The notes under the pieces are model-generated. The model was not told where the DNA came from and did no database searches. It worked only from the letters and a program-made list of their open reading frames with translations. Both the position numbers and the translations under genes were made by a program. This document shows, piece after piece, positions 48,758 through 56,195 of a stretch of 64,000 bases of DNA. The first letter of the stretch is position 1. The number at the start of each line of letters is the position of its first letter. This DNA comes from Lacicoccus alkaliphilus DSM 16010 (GTDB taxonomy: Bacteria > Bacillota > Bacilli > Staphylococcales > Salinicoccaceae), in contig NZ_FRCF01000002.1 of the NCBI RefSeq assembly GCF_900142805.1, positions 620,001 to 684,000 of the forward strand, given 5' to 3'.

Positions 48758-48777
48758 ATGATGATTATTTTAAGCAA

Positions 48778-50424
48778 TTATTCTACAGATACTAGGTAGC
48801 TGTACACCGGCTGCTGACCGTCATGAATCTCAAACTCTACATCATTATAGCTGTCTTCCAGTTTTTCGACAATTGAATCGACTTCTTCTTCAGACCCCTC
48901 GTCACCGATGATCACCGTGACGATTTCCGCTTCTTCATCCAGCATGCTGACGATCAGGCTTTCAAGCGTCTCGCTCCGGGAATCGCTCGCAACATCAATG
49001 TTACCATCGTTGATTCCCATATGCTGACCCTTTTTGATATCCATACCGTCGATTTTTGTGTCACGGACAGCATAGGTGACCTGACCGGTCTTCACATGCT
49101 CGAGCGCGGAATGCATCGCTGCCTTGTTCTGTTCAAGCGTGCCGTCAGGCGAGAACATCAGCATGCTTGCCAGCCCTTCCGGAATCGAGACGGTCGGAAT
49201 GACGACTGCAGGGATGTCCAGCATCTGCTGTGCCTGTTCGGCTGCCATTATGATGTTTTTATTGTTCGGCAGGATGATGACCTGCCCCACATCATCGTCC
49301 TTGATTATATTTAAAATGTCTTCCGTGGACGGGTTCATCGTCTGGCCGCCGTTGATGACATGTGTGACCCCGACACTTTCAAACAGTGTCTTGATGCCAT
49401 CCCCGGTCGACACCGTGATGACTGCGGTATCATATGCCTGCTTCTCTTTCACTGCGGCCGCCTGTGATTTACTGCCGTGCACTTCCCTGAACTGCTCACG
49501 CATGTTCTCTATCTTCATCTTGATCAACTCGCCGTAACTGGCGCCGTGTGTCATCGCCTCGCCCGGCGTTTCAGTATGCACATGCACTTTGACGATTTCA
49601 TCATCGGATATGACGAGCAGTGAATCGCCGAACTCACTCATTTCATTCCTGAATTCGTCTTCGTCGAATTCTCGTTTGCCATCTTCGAAGCGGACCATGA
49701 ATTCCGTGCAGAACCCGTACTCAATATCATCTACGGACATGAACTCATTGAAGTCATGTTCATCATTGACGAAATTTTCCGTATCCACTTCTTTTTCCGT
49801 CACTTCGACCTTTTCACCTTTCAAAGCGGCAAGGAATCCTTCATAAACATATACGAGTCCCTGCCCGCCGGAATCGACGACACCGACTTCCTTCAGTACA
49901 GGCAGGAGGTCCGGGGTACGTTCCAGGGAGGCTTTTGACTCTTCGATCACCTTTTCCATCACTTCTATCAAAGAAGATGACGTTTCCGCCGCCTCGACTG
50001 CTTTGGCGCTCGAATCTTTGGCGACTGTGAGGATCGTCCCTTCCACAGGTTTCATCACGGCTTTATACGCCGTCTTCACACCCTGGTCCAGCGCCTCGCC
50101 AAATGATTTCGCATCCACCGTACCCTCATTCTCGATCGCTTTTGAAAACCCTCTGAACAACTGTGAAAGAATCACCCCTGAATTACCGCGTGCACCCATG
50201 AGCAACCCTTTGGAGAAATGCCGCCCCATCTCCCCTATATGTTCCATCTCTTTATCACTGACTTCATCGGCACCTGAAGTCATCGATAAGTTCATGTTTG
50301 TACCGGTATCCCCGTCAGGCACCGGAAAAACATTCAGTGAATCCACATAATCGGCATGCTGCCTCAAATTGTCAGCACCTGTCAAAATCATATCCTTGAA
50401 AATTACTCCATCAATCTTATCCAT
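48778..50424 (-). CDS. fakA: Fatty acid kinase subunit FakA (YloV, DAK-like)
   Basis: ATP-binding subunit that phosphorylates FakB-bound fatty acids for PlsY. About 548 residues: an N-terminal DhaL-like kinase domain with NVFPVPDGDTGTNMNLSMTSG (in part), GLLMGARGNSGVILSQ, and VDSGGQGLVYVYEGFLAAL, a middle domain and a C-terminal EDD-like domain. The ATG at 50424 aligns with relatives; a GTG at 50451 overlapping the yloU stop (GTGA) would add nine residues. Follows yloU, as in Bacillus and Staphylococcus. Confidence 0.95.
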   Translation of the reverse strand: MDKIDGVIFKDMILTGADNLRQHADYVDSLNVFPVPDGDTGTNMNLSMTSGADEVSDKEMEHIGEMGRHFSKGLLMGARGNSGVILSQLFRGFSKAIENEGTVDAKSFGEALDQGVKTAYKAVMKPVEGTILTVAKDSSAKAVEAAETSSSLIEVMEKVIEESKASLERTPDLLPVLKEVGVVDSGGQGLVYVYEGFLAALKGEKVEVTEKEVDTENFVNDEHDFNEFMSVDDIEYGFCTEFMVRFEDGKREFDEDEFRNEMSEFGDSLLVISDDEIVKVHVHTETPGEAMTHGASYGELIKMKIENMREQFREVHGSKSQAAAVKEKQAYDTAVITVSTGDGIKTLFESVGVTHVINGGQTMNPSTEDILNIIKDDDVGQVIILPNNKNIIMAAEQAQQMLDIPAVVIPTVSIPEGLASMLMFSPDGTLEQNKAAMHSALEHVKTGQVTYAVRDTKIDGMDIKKGQHMGINDGNIDVASDSRSETLESLIVSMLDEEAEIVTVIIGDEGSEEEVDSIVEKLEDSYNDVEFEIHDGQQPVYSYLVSVE

Positions 50425-50447
50425 GATATCGTCTGCGACCTCCCAGC

Positions 50448-50816
50448 TCACTCATCCGTGTTAATCATCCTGACGCCTTGCACGTGAATGTTAACCGTAT
50501 TTATAGTCAATCCAAAAGTTTTTTCCAATCTATATTTTACACTTGTCTGTACATTGTTTGCGACTTCGGATACTTTAACCCCGTACCCGACGATGATATA
50601 CAGATCGACATCAAGAAGGCCGTCGTTATTTTCCACAACCACGCCGCGGGAATAATTCTCCTTGCCCAGCAGTTCGGCAAAACCGTCCCTCACCTGGTGC
50701 CTTGAGGCCATACCGACTACACCATAGCTCTCCACTACGGCCTCTCCGGCGATGTTTGCGATTACATCTATTGCAATGTCGATTGATCCAAGTTCATTTT
50801 TAATTTCGATAGTCAT
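50448..50816 (-). CDS. yloU: Asp23/Gls24 family envelope stress protein YloU
   Basis: 122-residue Asp23-family protein: IAIDVIANIAGEAVVESYGV and VDLYIIVGYGVKVSEVANNV. The function is not firmly known; relatives are membrane-associated and linked to envelope stress and fatty acid use next to fakA. GGAGG precedes the ATG. Confidence 0.92.
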   Translation of the reverse strand: MTIEIKNELGSIDIAIDVIANIAGEAVVESYGVVGMASRHQVRDGFAELLGKENYSRGVVVENNDGLLDVDLYIIVGYGVKVSEVANNVQTSVKYRLEKTFGLTINTVNIHVQGVRMINTDE

Positions 50817-50842
50817 TCCCCTCGCCTCCAGTACATCATATA

Positions 50843-50872
50843 ATTATAATCAAAAACATCCCGCAATTACAA
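50843..50872 (-). promoter_or_regulatory. Promoter of yloU-fakA
   Basis: Minus-strand TTGTAA (50872-50867), 18 bases, TATAAT (50848-50843). Confidence 0.55.
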
Positions 50873-50919
50873 GCGCAATAGTGATTCTTTGCAGATTAAT
50901 TCATCAATCCCCATTCATC

Positions 50920-50991
50920 CGCAGAGGAATTCATGTACGCAGAGGAATTCATGTACGCAGAGGAATTCATGTACGCAGAGGAATTCATGTA
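50920..50991. repeat. Tandem repeat, four exact copies of an 18-base unit
   Basis: CGCAGAGGAATTCATGTA at 50920, 50938, 50956 and 50974, identical. The unit is a multiple of three. On the plus strand each copy has AGAGGA five bases before ATG, so the array makes a 28-codon reading frame from 50933 to 51019 with MYAEEF repeated three times. Confidence 0.95.
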
Positions 50992-51126
50992 CATTATAAT
51001 TTATTATGCTGAAAGTTGAAAGGATAAGCTGGTGCCATGGGTGATTACATACCAGTGCACAATGTGATAAAATTGATTTTCCAACAGGTCCGGACGGGCC
51101 TGTCATTGATATACTGCGATTTCCAC

Positions 51127-51155
51127 TGGACACATCACGGAAAATCATGTATTAT
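51127..51155 (+). promoter_or_regulatory. Promoter of rpmB
   Basis: TGGACA (51127-51132), 17 bases, TATTAT (51150-51155), about 70 bases before the ATG. Confidence 0.6.
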
Positions 51156-51222
51156 GTTATAGTATGTCAATGAAGATACATTTAAATTAAAGTGAATTTT
51201 GTTAATAAAGGAGATGTACGGC

Positions 51223-51411
51223 ATGGCTAAAGAATGTTATTACACTGGACGCAAAAGTTCGACAGGCAACAACCGTTCACACGCTTTGAATGCAAACAAA
51301 AGACGCTTCGGCGCCAACCTGCAGAAAGTCAGAGTGATGATCGACGGCAAACCTCAAAAAGTATGGGTATCCGCCCGTGCTTTGAAATCCGGTAAAGTTG
51401 AACGCGTTTAA
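51223..51411 (+). CDS. rpmB: 50S ribosomal protein L28
   Basis: 62 residues beginning [20 protein letters not shown], diagnostic of L28; this Gram-positive form has one cysteine near the N-terminus rather than zinc-binding pairs. AAAGGAG lies nine bases upstream of the ATG at 51223; an in-frame ATG at 51199 has no site. Opposite in strand to its neighbours, as in Bacillus. Confidence 0.98.
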   Translation: MAKECYYTGRKSSTGNNRSHALNANKRRFGANLQKVRVMIDGKPQKVWVSARALKSGKVERV

Positions 51412-51424
51412 TGACGAAGACTTG

Positions 51425-51456
51425 AATCCCCTCATCCTGTGGATGAGGGGATTTTT
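51425..51456 (+). terminator. Intrinsic terminator after rpmB
   Basis: AATCCCCTCATCC, three-base loop, complement GGATGAGGGGATT, then TTTT. Confidence 0.93.
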
Positions 51457-51501
51457 GCATCCATTTTCGTTTTCAGCACACCCGGGAGGCCTCCTGAAAT
51501 G

Positions 51502-51525
51502 AAAAAAAGCAGCCATCAGGCCGCT
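51502..51525 (-). terminator. Intrinsic terminator after the DUF554 gene
   Basis: Minus-strand AGCGGCC-TGAT-GGCTGCT followed by seven T. Confidence 0.8.
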
Positions 51526-51533
51526 TCCATACA

Positions 51534-52235
51534 TTAAATGATATTCATGATATACACCATGATCATTCCGACAAAAATGGCCGGGATCATGTTACCTACG
51601 CGCATTTTTGTAATATTCATCATGTTCATACCGATTGCTAGCAGGATCACACCGCCCGTCGCGCTGACCTGGAATATGATCTGCTGCAGGATGTCTTCAG
51701 GTACAACGGCCGCAATGCCCTGTGCGGATAAAATGATGATGGATATATAAATGAACGCCGGTACACCTGAAATGATGACGCCGAGTCCGTAAGTGGTCGT
51801 CATGACGATTGCGATGAAGAAGTCCATCATCGCTTTAGTATACAGCACATCATTCGAACCGCGCAGTCCGGCATCAAGCCCCCCGACAATCGCCATCGCA
51901 CCCACTATGAATACGAGCGTCCCGGAAACGAAGCCCTGGGATAAGTTACCGGAGTGCTTATCACCCAGACGGATTTCCATCCAGTGCCCGAAACGGTTCA
52001 GCAGGGCCTCAAGCTGGATGACTTCACCGATGATCGTCCCGATGATCAGACTGAGCAGGGTGATGATGATCGCTTCCGCCCCGACCACCATCTGGATCCC
52101 GAGTGTCATGATGACCAAAGCCTGGATTTTCATTACGGAATCCTTGATGCTCTCGGGGATGAAAGTGAAGACCAGTCCGAGTAATCCACCGATAAAAATT
52201 GCAAGTGCGTTCGCTACAGCACCCATCAATATCAT
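51534..52235 (-). CDS. DUF554 family membrane protein
   Basis: 233 residues with about seven hydrophobic helices and glycine-rich turns (NALAIFIGGLLGL, GTIIGEVIQLE, SGTLVFIVGAMAIVGGLDAG in part), typical of the YdfK/YqgA DUF554 family. Function unknown; a transport role is a guess I do not make. GGAGGTG precedes the ATG at 52235. Last gene of rsgA-rpe-thiN, starting just before thiN ends, a position normally empty in Staphylococcus. Confidence 0.88.
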   Translation of the reverse strand: MILMGAVANALAIFIGGLLGLVFTFIPESIKDSVMKIQALVIMTLGIQMVVGAEAIIITLLSLIIGTIIGEVIQLEALLNRFGHWMEIRLGDKHSGNLSQGFVSGTLVFIVGAMAIVGGLDAGLRGSNDVLYTKAMMDFFIAIVMTTTYGLGVIISGVPAFIYISIIILSAQGIAAVVPEDILQQIIFQVSATGGVILLAIGMNMMNITKMRVGNMIPAIFVGMIMVYIMNII

Positions 52236-52249
52236 GATGACACCTCCAT

Positions 52250-52870
52250 TCAATCACTTGATTGTATCATTAAAATCGGCCGGGAAGTCTTAACATGCGC
52301 TTTTTTGTGTGTGAATTCATTGCTGATCGTCAATGTGGACCCCAATTCCAACCGTGCATGATCCAATGGATATTTGAAATTGACAAGTGTCAGCACTGTA
52401 GACGCAAAAATCGGGATGAACGATACATATTCCATCGCCGGGTTTCTTAGGGGCTCGTGCTCCCCTTCCCTCAACAGTTCCAGTACATTTTGTGCATCGA
52501 TGATCCTGATTTTGACTTCAGCAAGCCCCGGATGCAGCAGAAGCTGTGTATTGCCGAATAAATGATCCAGCCTGCCGCCGGTCGCCCCGTAAACGTCAAT
52601 CGATCCATAACCTTTTTCTGCCAGGTCGAGCAGTGCAATCTCAAGATCTGTATCATCCTTTTCACTTTCCACAGGGTCGATGTCCAGCCTGTCATCGATA
52701 TACTGCCTCTCGATTTCATTTATCGAGTCGAAGTCACCATAAGTATAACTTGGGATGATCCCCGCCTTAAGCAGCAGATACACACCATGGTCGACCCCGG
52801 CCCACGGCGAATCCCCCATATCGGAGACAGGCGCGTCCGTCTCCCTGATCAACACATTGATATGTTTCAT
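52250..52870 (-). CDS. thiN: Thiamine pyrophosphokinase
   Basis: Makes thiamine diphosphate from thiamine. 206 residues: YGDFDSINE, EKDDTDLEIAL and YGATGGRLDHLFGN are the substrate and metal motifs, followed by a C-terminal beta domain. The ATG follows the rpe stop with no gap; GAGGAAAT serves as ribosome binding site. Confidence 0.95.
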   Translation of the reverse strand: MKHINVLIRETDAPVSDMGDSPWAGVDHGVYLLLKAGIIPSYTYGDFDSINEIERQYIDDRLDIDPVESEKDDTDLEIALLDLAEKGYGSIDVYGATGGRLDHLFGNTQLLLHPGLAEVKIRIIDAQNVLELLREGEHEPLRNPAMEYVSFIPIFASTVLTLVNFKYPLDHARLELGSTLTISNEFTHKKAHVKTSRPILMIQSSD

Positions 52871-53515
52871 TTATTTCCTCAGCTCTTCAATGGTCGCCTT
52901 CTTATCTTCGGCCTTGAATAGGAATGAGCCGCTCACAAGCAGATTGGCACCCTCCGCTTTGCACAGTGATGCTGTCTCGTCATTGATGCCGCCATCCACT
53001 TCAATATCAAATGACAGGCCTTTTTCGGTCCTGATGGTGTTCAGTTCCCCGATTTTCACGAGACCTTCCTCGATGAAGCTCTGGCCGCCGAATCCGGGAT
53101 TCACGGTCATGATCAGGATGAAGTCCACATCCCCCAGTAAATGCTGCACGGCGGAAACAGGTGTATGCGGATTCAGGGCGATGCCCGCCTTCATCCCTTT
53201 GCTCTTGATCAGCTGCACCACCCTGTGGGGGTGATCGGAAGCCTCGATATGGAACGACAGCATGGCCACCCCCATATCTTTGAACTCGTCAATGAACTGG
53301 TCCGGGTTCAGCGTCATCAGATGGACGTCAAGGGGAATGCTGGACGCCTTGCTGATGGCCTCTGTGACCGGCAGGCCGTAGGATATATTCGGCACAAACT
53401 GCCCGTCCATGATATCCAGGTGGAAAATGTCCGCACCCGCTTCCTCCATTGTTTTAATCTCTTCACCCAATTTTGAAAAATCACTCGCAAGCAGTGATGG
53501 CAGCACTTTATTCAT
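52871..53515 (-). CDS. rpe: Ribulose-phosphate 3-epimerase
   Basis: Interconverts ribulose- and xylulose-5-phosphate. 214 residues, TIM barrel with LPSLLASDFSKLGEEI, HLDIMDGQFVPNISYG and MTVNPGFGGQ. The ATG at 53515 follows AGAGGT; 24 upstream codons overlap rsgA and are rejected. Confidence 0.97.
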   Translation of the reverse strand: MNKVLPSLLASDFSKLGEEIKTMEEAGADIFHLDIMDGQFVPNISYGLPVTEAISKASSIPLDVHLMTLNPDQFIDEFKDMGVAMLSFHIEASDHPHRVVQLIKSKGMKAGIALNPHTPVSAVQHLLGDVDFILIMTVNPGFGGQSFIEEGLVKIGELNTIRTEKGLSFDIEVDGGINDETASLCKAEGANLLVSGSFLFKAEDKKATIEELRK

Positions 53516-53516
53516 G

Positions 53517-54380
53517 TCAATACCTCTCTTTTCTGGATTCGATTTCTTCAAATATCTGTTTGTAACTCTCATACCTGGAGGAAGCAAGCGCCCCTTCTCC
53601 GACAGCTTTCTTCACACCACATTTAGGTTCATTGATGTGAAGGCATTCCCTGAACTTGCAGTTTTCACTGTGTTCATCAAAATCTATGAAGCAGAACTTT
53701 AAATTATATTTGTCGATGACCGAAAAATCGATTGTACTGAAGCCCGGTGTATCGGCAATATATCCGCCGGCGATCTCAATCAGTTCGACATGCCGCGTGG
53801 TGTGCTTGCCCCGGTTGAGCTTATTTGATATTTCATCCGTATTCAGCTTCGCCTCGGGCAGTATCGTGTTGATCAAAGTCGATTTTCCCACACCGGACTG
53901 ACCGGAAAGGACACTCAGTTTATCCTTGAATATGTCCAGAAGTTCATGATTCACCTGTTCTTTATCGGTGAAGAACACCGGATACATATCATATATATCT
54001 TCAATTTTGGCACGCAGCGATTCATCTTCGGATAGATCCATCTTGGTCACGATGATCACAGGCTCGATGTCGTGGGCTTCCGCGTAGGCAATGAACCTGT
54101 CGAGCAGATAATAATTGAAATCAGGGGATACGAGGCTCGTCGTGAGCAGCACCTGATCAATATTGGCGACAGGAGGGCGGACCAGGGCATTTTTCCGATC
54201 ATCAATCGCTGTGATGTACCCTTCAGTTTCATTTTCTATCTGGAATTCGACGATATCCCCGACGAGGGGCGACTCGGAAGTTTTCCTGAACAGTCCGCGT
54301 GCACGGGCCTGATAGATCAGGCCGTCCGACTTGACATAATAAAAACCGCTCAATGCTTTTACAATCTGACCTTTCTTCAT
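53517..54380 (-). CDS. rsgA: Small ribosomal subunit biogenesis GTPase RsgA
   Basis: Checks late 30S assembly. 287 residues: an N-terminal OB domain, circularly permuted GTPase (G4 TKMD, then G1 GQSGVGKST, then G3 DTPGFS), and a C-terminal zinc knuckle CKFRECLHINEPKC. GGGGTGAG precedes the ATG. In Staphylococcus prkC lies immediately upstream; here the rhodanese and P450 genes intervene. Confidence 0.97.
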   Translation of the reverse strand: MKKGQIVKALSGFYYVKSDGLIYQARARGLFRKTSESPLVGDIVEFQIENETEGYITAIDDRKNALVRPPVANIDQVLLTTSLVSPDFNYYLLDRFIAYAEAHDIEPVIIVTKMDLSEDESLRAKIEDIYDMYPVFFTDKEQVNHELLDIFKDKLSVLSGQSGVGKSTLINTILPEAKLNTDEISNKLNRGKHTTRHVELIEIAGGYIADTPGFSTIDFSVIDKYNLKFCFIDFDEHSENCKFRECLHINEPKCGVKKAVGEGALASSRYESYKQIFEEIESRKERY

Positions 54381-54412
54381 AACTCACCCCAAGTATTATA
54401 ATACATCAATTA

Positions 54413-54429
54413 TAACAGTTCGGCTGTTA
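54413..54429. promoter_or_regulatory. Dyad between rsgA and the rhodanese gene
   Basis: TAACAG-TTCGG-CTGTTA lies among AT-rich -10-like elements of both divergent genes (TATAAT types on the minus strand, GGTAAAAT on the plus strand). It could be an operator, but no regulator is suggested. Confidence 0.35.
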
Positions 54430-54473
54430 TGGTAAAATAATAATATCAAAACATAATGGAAAGGTTGGAAAGT

Positions 54474-54785
54474 ATGGCTAAAACAGTACATGTAAGTGAG
54501 ATCGGACCCCTCATCAAAAATGATGGCGCGGTGCTGATCGATGTAAGGGAAGAGGACGAACTGAAAGAAACGGGTTACGTGCCCGGCGCGATCCATCTGC
54601 CGATGTCCACCCTTGATTTTGAAGACGACACATTGAAGAAACATGGGGATGATACTTTGTATATCATGTGCAGAAGCGGGAGGCGCAGCGAAACCGTCCA
54701 GCATGCGCTCATCGATCAGGGTTATGATGCAGTCAATGTCGAAGGCGGCATTCTGGAATACGAAGGCGACAGGGAAGAATTGTAA
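54474..54785 (+). CDS. Rhodanese-like domain protein
   Basis: 103 residues, a single rhodanese domain: VLIDVREEDELKETGYVPGAI and the active-site loop CRSGRRS with C66. Likely a persulfide carrier or sulfurtransferase; the partner is unknown. The start at 54474 follows AAAGG; the ATG at 54456 has no site. Converges on the P450 gene with a shared terminator. Confidence 0.9.
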   Translation: MAKTVHVSEIGPLIKNDGAVLIDVREEDELKETGYVPGAIHLPMSTLDFEDDTLKKHGDDTLYIMCRSGRRSETVQHALIDQGYDAVNVEGGILEYEGDREEL

Positions 54786-54817
54786 AAAAGGCCTCTCCAT
54801 ATATGGAGAGGCCTTTT
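54786..54817. terminator. Bidirectional terminator between rhodanese and P450 genes
   Basis: A perfect 32-base palindrome built on AAAAGGCCTCTCCATA, with A and T runs on both sides, serving both converging genes. Confidence 0.93.
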
Positions 54818-54831
54818 GATTGATAACTGAT

Positions 54832-56106
54832 TTAGTCCCTGTCTACCACTTCACGGACATTTTCAATGATGAAGCCGCTCTTCACATAACCCGGCAGACT
54901 GTTGAGGTCGACTGTCAGATCCTGCTCAGGCACATCATAAGTGATGCGGGAAGCGAAGTATTTCATCGTTTCCTGCATGATGATGATCGTCATCCATTCT
55001 CCGGCACAGCGGTGGTTCGTGTAATAATCGCCGCCACCCTGCGGGATGAGGTCGAACGGGCTGCCGTCCCAGTCCTTGAATCTTTCAGGATAGAATTCAT
55101 TCGGATTTTCCCATACGTCGGGATCATGCATCGTACCATAGATATCTATCGCGAGCATCGTATCCTTCTCGAAATCATATCCCTTGTATTGGAAATCCTC
55201 TTTCACTTTACCAGGCAGGTAAGGGACGAACGGATAGAAGCGTCTCACTTCCTGTGCGAACATGTAGGCGTAATCATCATCCTGCTTGATCTTCTCCCTG
55301 GCTACCGGATTCTCGTGCATTGCAAGCGCACCGAAAGCGATGAACCTGTTGATTGCGATCAATGGACGGAATGTATTCATCAGATCGATGCCGCAAAGTC
55401 TGGAGTCCATCGGCTCACCTTTGTAGTCTTTCCAATGTGCGAATTCATAAAGTGCAGTGCCTTTTGGCGGGTGGATCTTGCCTTTGCGTGTCTGTATGAT
55501 CTGATCTTCAAGCCAGTCTTCGACACGGCGGCGTGCCGCTTTGGAAGCCCTGTAGCCTTTGAATGCGCTGCCGATCGCTTTGAATGAATCGATCATGATG
55601 TCCATATCCGTAGCGATGTTTTCGATTTCTTTTTCAGGAGCCTGGACCCCTGCCCAGCGTGTGCCGACTTTGGTCAGAAGAATGATGGATTCACGGTACA
55701 CGTTGACCTGGTCCATGTTCTCCATCCTCTGCGTGTTCATCAGCCAGTGGTTGCGGGTCAGCTCCCTTAAATATTGAAGGTTCCCTTCTGTCATCAAGGA
55801 CATGAAGAGCGCTTTACGGTCGACATGGACTTTGCCGGTCGTCGTATGAATTGCACCTTTACCGAATAAAGTATTCACCACACGTTTTGGCAGTGTGCCC
55901 GAACGTTCCACTTTATCGTTGTCATAAAACAATTCAGCACCGTCTTTACCGGACAGTATGATGATCCTCTTGCCACCCAGTCCGCGGGTCTCAAATACAC
56001 CATCTTTGACACCCAGGCGTTCCCTCTGATTGGTTGTATACAAATACCCCTGTTTCGCTATCTTAGCTGTGTTATCGATTCCTTTGTCTTTTTTAATAGT
56101 AGCCAT
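54832..56106 (-). CDS. oleT: CYP152 peroxygenase, OleT-type fatty acid decarboxylase
   Basis: A 424-residue cytochrome P450 that should use hydrogen peroxide to convert fatty acids mainly to terminal alkenes. From memory it aligns almost without gaps with OleT of Jeotgalicoccus (422 residues). The deciding residues are present, shifted by two: F81 and H87 (FGKGAIHT; F79 and H85 in OleT), R247 (NTFRPL; R245) binding the carboxylate, and heme ligand C367 (NHRCAGE; C365). Hydroxylating relatives such as P450-BSbeta have glutamine instead of the histidine. GGAGG lies seven bases before the ATG. No redox partner gene is near, as expected for a peroxygenase. Confidence 0.93.
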   Translation of the reverse strand: MATIKKDKGIDNTAKIAKQGYLYTTNQRERLGVKDGVFETRGLGGKRIIILSGKDGAELFYDNDKVERSGTLPKRVVNTLFGKGAIHTTTGKVHVDRKALFMSLMTEGNLQYLRELTRNHWLMNTQRMENMDQVNVYRESIILLTKVGTRWAGVQAPEKEIENIATDMDIMIDSFKAIGSAFKGYRASKAARRRVEDWLEDQIIQTRKGKIHPPKGTALYEFAHWKDYKGEPMDSRLCGIDLMNTFRPLIAINRFIAFGALAMHENPVAREKIKQDDDYAYMFAQEVRRFYPFVPYLPGKVKEDFQYKGYDFEKDTMLAIDIYGTMHDPDVWENPNEFYPERFKDWDGSPFDLIPQGGGDYYTNHRCAGEWMTIIIMQETMKYFASRITYDVPEQDLTVDLNSLPGYVKSGFIIENVREVVDRD

Positions 56107-56138
56107 GAAAGATCCTCCAATTAACTGTTTTCTAACTC

Positions 56139-56169
56139 ATTATATTATAAGTCAGGCTGTGATTACCAA
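56139..56169 (-). promoter_or_regulatory. Possible promoter of the OleT gene
   Basis: Minus-strand TTGGTA (56169-56164), 19 bases, TATAAT (56144-56139), with a second overlapping TATAAT at 56149-56144. Readthrough from prkC is also possible, since no terminator is seen after it. Confidence 0.45.
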
Positions 56170-56195
56170 CATTTGCATGTTATTTATGGTTTACC

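Larger units (their letters stand above)
50817..51222. other. Divergent intergenic region between yloU and rpmB
   Basis: A 406-base gap with the yloU promoter (50843-50872), a four-copy 18-base tandem repeat (50920-50991) and the rpmB promoter (51127-51155). Nothing else recognisable. In Bacillus spoVM lies near this position; no such gene is seen. Confidence 0.7.

Noticed and set aside
50920-50991. Possible CRISPR array
   Set aside because: The copies touch each other without spacers and no cas genes are near; it is a plain tandem repeat.
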